Shown here one piece after another: positions 5,160 through 7,346 of a DNA stretch of 7,346 nucleotides. The position numbers were made by a program, and so were the translations under genes. The first letter of the stretch is position 1, and each line of letters starts with the position of its first letter. The stretch spans positions 1 to 7,346 of the forward strand of contig JAALLB010000084.1 of NCBI GenBank assembly GCA_011087745.1, read 5' to 3'. The notes beneath the pieces are model-generated. The model saw only the letters and a program-made list of their open reading frames with translations. It ran no database searches and was not told where the DNA came from. This stretch comes from Hyphomicrobiales bacterium. Lineage in GTDB: Bacteria; Pseudomonadota; Alphaproteobacteria; Rhizobiales; Rhizobiaceae.

Positions 5160-6350
5160 ATGGGAAAACAACAACATACTTTTGACGTCTATGCACCGCC
5201 TCCAATTGAGTTTGCACGTGCTGAAGGTTGCCGATTGTATGACACGAATGGCAATGAATTTTTGGATTGTACATCTGGAATTGCAGTGAACTCTTTGGGT
5301 CACGGACACCCGCATCTCGTACAGACACTCAAAAACCAGGCTGATGAAATTTGGCACTTGTCAAATTTGTTTGAAATTCCAGGCCAGGCAAAGCTTGCAA
5401 CAAGATTGTGTGACAATAGTTTCGCCGATCGTGTATTCTTTACCAACTCCGGTGCAGAGGCGATGGAATGTGCAATTAAAACTGCACGAAGGTATCATTT
5501 TGCTCAAGGCAACCCCGAGCGCGTTAACATTATAACCTTCGAAGGCGCATTTCACGGTCGGACAATTACAACTATTGCTGCTGGTGGACAGGAAAAATAC
5601 CTTGAAGGGTTTGGTCAGAAAGCACTAGGTTTCATAAACTTGCCATTTGGCGATCACGATGCCCTAAAAAGTGCGATTGATGATGAGACAGCAGCTATTC
5701 TGGTAGAACCAATCCAAGGTGAAGGTGGTATTAGAGAAGTTCCTGCACAATGTTTGCGGGGGCTACGCGAGTTATGTGATGAAAAAGGTATTTTTCTGAT
5801 TTTTGATGAAGTGCAAACAGGTGTTGCGCGTTGTGGAAAGCTATTTGCGCATCAAATCCCTAATGTCGAGCCAGATATAATGGCACTCGCAAAAGGTATT
5901 GGTGGTGGTTTTCCTTTGGGGGCCTGTATGGCACGAGAAGAAGTTGCCGTTGCCATGGTCTTGGGAACCCACGGTTCAACATTTGGCGGAAACCCACTTG
6001 CCATGGCAATTGGTAATGCAGTCCTTGATGTGGTTCTGGAAGAGGGCTTCATGGATGCAGTCAACGACAAAGCAATTTTGTTCCGTCAACATTTGGCCGA
6101 GCTTGTTGATACCTACCCTGACCTCTTGGAGGATGTCCGTGGTGCGGGTCTGTTGATGGGCGTAAAAGCTAAAGTTCTTAATCTTGAATTGGTCGCAGCA
6201 ATGCGTGAACAGGGCCTTCTTACAGTTGGAGCGGGCAATAATGTTATTCGTATTCTGCCGCCATTGATAATTTCTGAAGATGATATTCGTGTAGTTCGCG
6301 ATAAAATGATTGCAGCGTTTGAAGCTGTAAGAGCCGCACAGAAAGCTTAA
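5160..6350 (+). CDS. argD: Acetylornithine aminotransferase
   Basis: ArgD is a cytoplasmic PLP enzyme that transfers the amino group of glutamate to N-acetylglutamate semialdehyde to give N-acetylornithine; it may also serve in lysine synthesis. The 396-residue length is normal for class III aminotransferases. Motifs are LDCTSGIAVNSLGHGHPHLV (35-54), the PLP-phosphate loop TNSGAEA (95-101), EGAFHGRT (128-135), VEPIQGEGG (182-190), the cofactor aspartate D216 in IFDEVQTGVAR, and the Schiff-base lysine K245 in MALAKGIGGGFPLGA. ATG 5160 is preceded by AGGAAAG (5145-5151) at eight bases. It is the first gene of an operon with argF five bases downstream. An intrinsic terminator 50 bases before the start suggests control by attenuation or an independent promoter after it. 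Confidence 0.95.
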   Translation: MGKQQHTFDVYAPPPIEFARAEGCRLYDTNGNEFLDCTSGIAVNSLGHGHPHLVQTLKNQADEIWHLSNLFEIPGQAKLATRLCDNSFADRVFFTNSGAEAMECAIKTARRYHFAQGNPERVNIITFEGAFHGRTITTIAAGGQEKYLEGFGQKALGFINLPFGDHDALKSAIDDETAAILVEPIQGEGGIREVPAQCLRGLRELCDEKGIFLIFDEVQTGVARCGKLFAHQIPNVEPDIMALAKGIGGGFPLGACMAREEVAVAMVLGTHGSTFGGNPLAMAIGNAVLDVVLEEGFMDAVNDKAILFRQHLAELVDTYPDLLEDVRGAGLLMGVKAKVLNLELVAAMREQGLLTVGAGNNVIRILPPLIISEDDIRVVRDKMIAAFEAVRAAQKA

Positions 6351-6355
6351 ATCCA

Positions 6356-7264
6356 ATGACTTCTCAAATTCGCCACTTTCTCGATATTTCGAGCGTCGAT
6401 CAGGATTCCCTGAAGGGAATAATTGCATCTGCGCATGAAATGAAATCTGCTGGCACAAATGAAAAGCCTCTGGATGGCAAAATGCTTGCAATGATTTTTG
6501 ACAAGCCATCAACTCGCACCAGAGTGTCATTCGACGTTGGCATGCGCCAACTGGGCGGTGAGACAATAATCCTTTCTGGCGCAGAGATGCAGCTTGGTCG
6601 CGGTGAAACGGTTGGTGATACTGCAAAGGTTCTATCGCGTTACGTTGATGCCATCATGATTAGGACAAACGACCATGAGCGCGTACTGGAATTGGCTGAA
6701 AACGCTACCGTGCCCGTCATCAACGGTCTTACCGATGATACGCATCCATGTCAGATCATGGCCGATATATTGACGATAGAAGAAAAGCTTGGAACCTGCG
6801 AGGGCAAGAAAGTTGTCTGGACAGGTGATGGCAATAACGTGCTTAACTCTCTGATCGAAGCCAGTTCAGTTTTCAATTATCAATTGGAGATTGCAGTGCC
6901 AAGCGGACACGAACCCGATGAAAAATACTTGAACTGGGCAAAAGCTCGCGGCTCACAAATCAAACTTGGTCATGATGCGCAGGCAGCCGTTGCCAATGCT
7001 GATTGTGTGGTGACTGATACATGGACATCAATGGGATTTGAAGGAGAAGCTTCTGGTCACAACACGTTCATACCTTATCAAGTGAATGATGAATTAATGG
7101 CACGGGCAAATGATGATGCAATCTTCATGCACTGTCTTCCTGCTCACCGTGGTGAAGAAGTAACCGACAGTGTTATGGATGGTGCAAATTCTGTTGTTTT
7201 CGATGAAGCAGAAAACCGTCTTCATGCACAAAAAGCAATTCTTGCCTGGTGTCTAAACAAATGA
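6356..7264 (+). CDS. argF: Ornithine carbamoyltransferase
   Basis: ArgF makes citrulline from ornithine and carbamoyl phosphate, the sixth step of arginine synthesis, in the cytoplasm. The 302-residue product is full length. The carbamoyl-phosphate motif STRTR is at 52-56 (FDKPSTRTRVSFD), GLTDDTHPCQIMAD at 124-137 has the conserved HPCQ, DTWTSMG (221-227) closes over ornithine, and MHCLPAHRGEEV (258-269) carries the active-site cysteine C260. The start ATG is five bases after the argD stop without a strong ribosome binding site, so translation is probably coupled to argD. The stop overlaps the next ATG in an ATGA. This pairing of argD and argF is common in Rhizobiales and supports the anabolic role over a catabolic arcB. 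Confidence 0.96.
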   Translation: MTSQIRHFLDISSVDQDSLKGIIASAHEMKSAGTNEKPLDGKMLAMIFDKPSTRTRVSFDVGMRQLGGETIILSGAEMQLGRGETVGDTAKVLSRYVDAIMIRTNDHERVLELAENATVPVINGLTDDTHPCQIMADILTIEEKLGTCEGKKVVWTGDGNNVLNSLIEASSVFNYQLEIAVPSGHEPDEKYLNWAKARGSQIKLGHDAQAAVANADCVVTDTWTSMGFEGEASGHNTFIPYQVNDELMARANDDAIFMHCLPAHRGEEVTDSVMDGANSVVFDEAENRLHAQKAILAWCLNK

Positions 7265-7344
7265 GTGAACCGATGAACCCAGATACATCAGACGGTAATG
7301 CCAAGTTGAAATCAGGATTTATCTCTGATAAGGGTGGGCTATGA
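7261..7344 (+). pseudogene. Start of gene after argF (probably hslO), cut by end repeat
   Basis: An ATG overlapping the argF stop (ATGA) opens MSEPMNPDTSD, exactly 11 codons (7261-7293), before the 50-bp repeat begins at 7294. Inside the repeat the frame runs on to TGA 7342-7344 and gives only 27 residues. In many Rhizobiales argF is followed by hslO, the redox-activated Hsp33 chaperone, whose products often begin MSE. The identity is inferred from order and this short start, since no Hsp33 domain is in the window. Either the gene is interrupted by an insertion element or the assembly is wrong at this edge. Confidence 0.4.
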
Positions 7345-7346
7345 AT
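7294..7346 (+). repeat. Right arm of 50-bp inverted end repeat, likely tip of an insertion element
   Basis: Positions 7294-7343 repeat the left end in inverted orientation (48 of 50 bases). The arm starts GGTAATGCCAAGTTGA directly after codon 11 of the gene following argF. It ends with AAGGGTGGGCT and ATGAAT, which looks like a ribosome binding site and a start codon 47 bases inside the element. That layout suits the left end of an insertion sequence with its transposase reading outwards beyond the window. Family not recognised. Confidence 0.7.

Noticed and set aside
1..7346. The end repeats as terminal inverted repeats of one 7.3-kb transposon
   Set aside because: The defined edge of each arm (GGTAATGCC) faces inwards and the remainder runs out of the window, so the arms are tips of two flanking elements. 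The interior is core metabolism without transfer genes other than the unrelated IS1111 element.

Overview
The window looks like a chromosomal piece of an alphaproteobacterium, most likely of the Rhizobiales. The evidence is a GcrA-type cell-cycle regulator, the gcrA / argD-argF neighbourhood with an apparent hslO start after argF, a rhizobial-type polyphosphate kinase 2, and an IS1111-group transposase of the kind common in rhizobia. Base composition looks moderate to low for that group; this was judged by eye and not calculated. No RNA genes for tRNA or rRNA and no CRISPR array were seen.

Layout from left to right. Positions 1-50 are one arm of a 50-bp repeat that cuts off a minus-strand nitronate monooxygenase gene after about 69 codons. 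After a 231-bp divergent spacer, a TTG-started plus-strand gene (490-1737) encodes an uncharacterised single-span membrane protein. It meets ppk2 (minus strand) with no base between the two stop codons. Upstream of ppk2 lies a complete IS1111-group insertion sequence (about 2809-4192) with 13-bp subterminal inverted repeats, a full-length DEDD transposase and a 3' non-coding end that should encode its guide RNA. Next come gcrA (minus strand), a 463-bp regulatory spacer, and the plus-strand operon argD-argF. A gene starting in an ATGA overlap with argF (probably hslO) is cut off after 11 codons by the second arm of the 50-bp repeat (7294-7343), in inverted orientation.

The genes are mainly core metabolism and control. 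ArgD and ArgF carry out consecutive steps of arginine synthesis, from N-acetylornithine semialdehyde towards citrulline. GcrA is a methylation-sensitive transcription regulator of the cell cycle, and Ppk2 is a polyphosphate-nucleotide phosphotransferase.

The main points of interest are four. (1) The IS sits in the loop of what was a 9-bp perfect hairpin just after the gcrA stop codon, with one stem arm on each side of it. (2) Its presumed guide-RNA region carries an 8-base segment complementary to the right flank. (3) The gcrA/argD spacer combines a cluster of GANTC methylation sites with DnaA-box-like sequences, plus an intrinsic terminator placed just before argD. (4) Both window ends run into the same apparent insertion element, which interrupts a gene at each side. 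That explains why the sequence stops there, though an assembly chimera has not been excluded.
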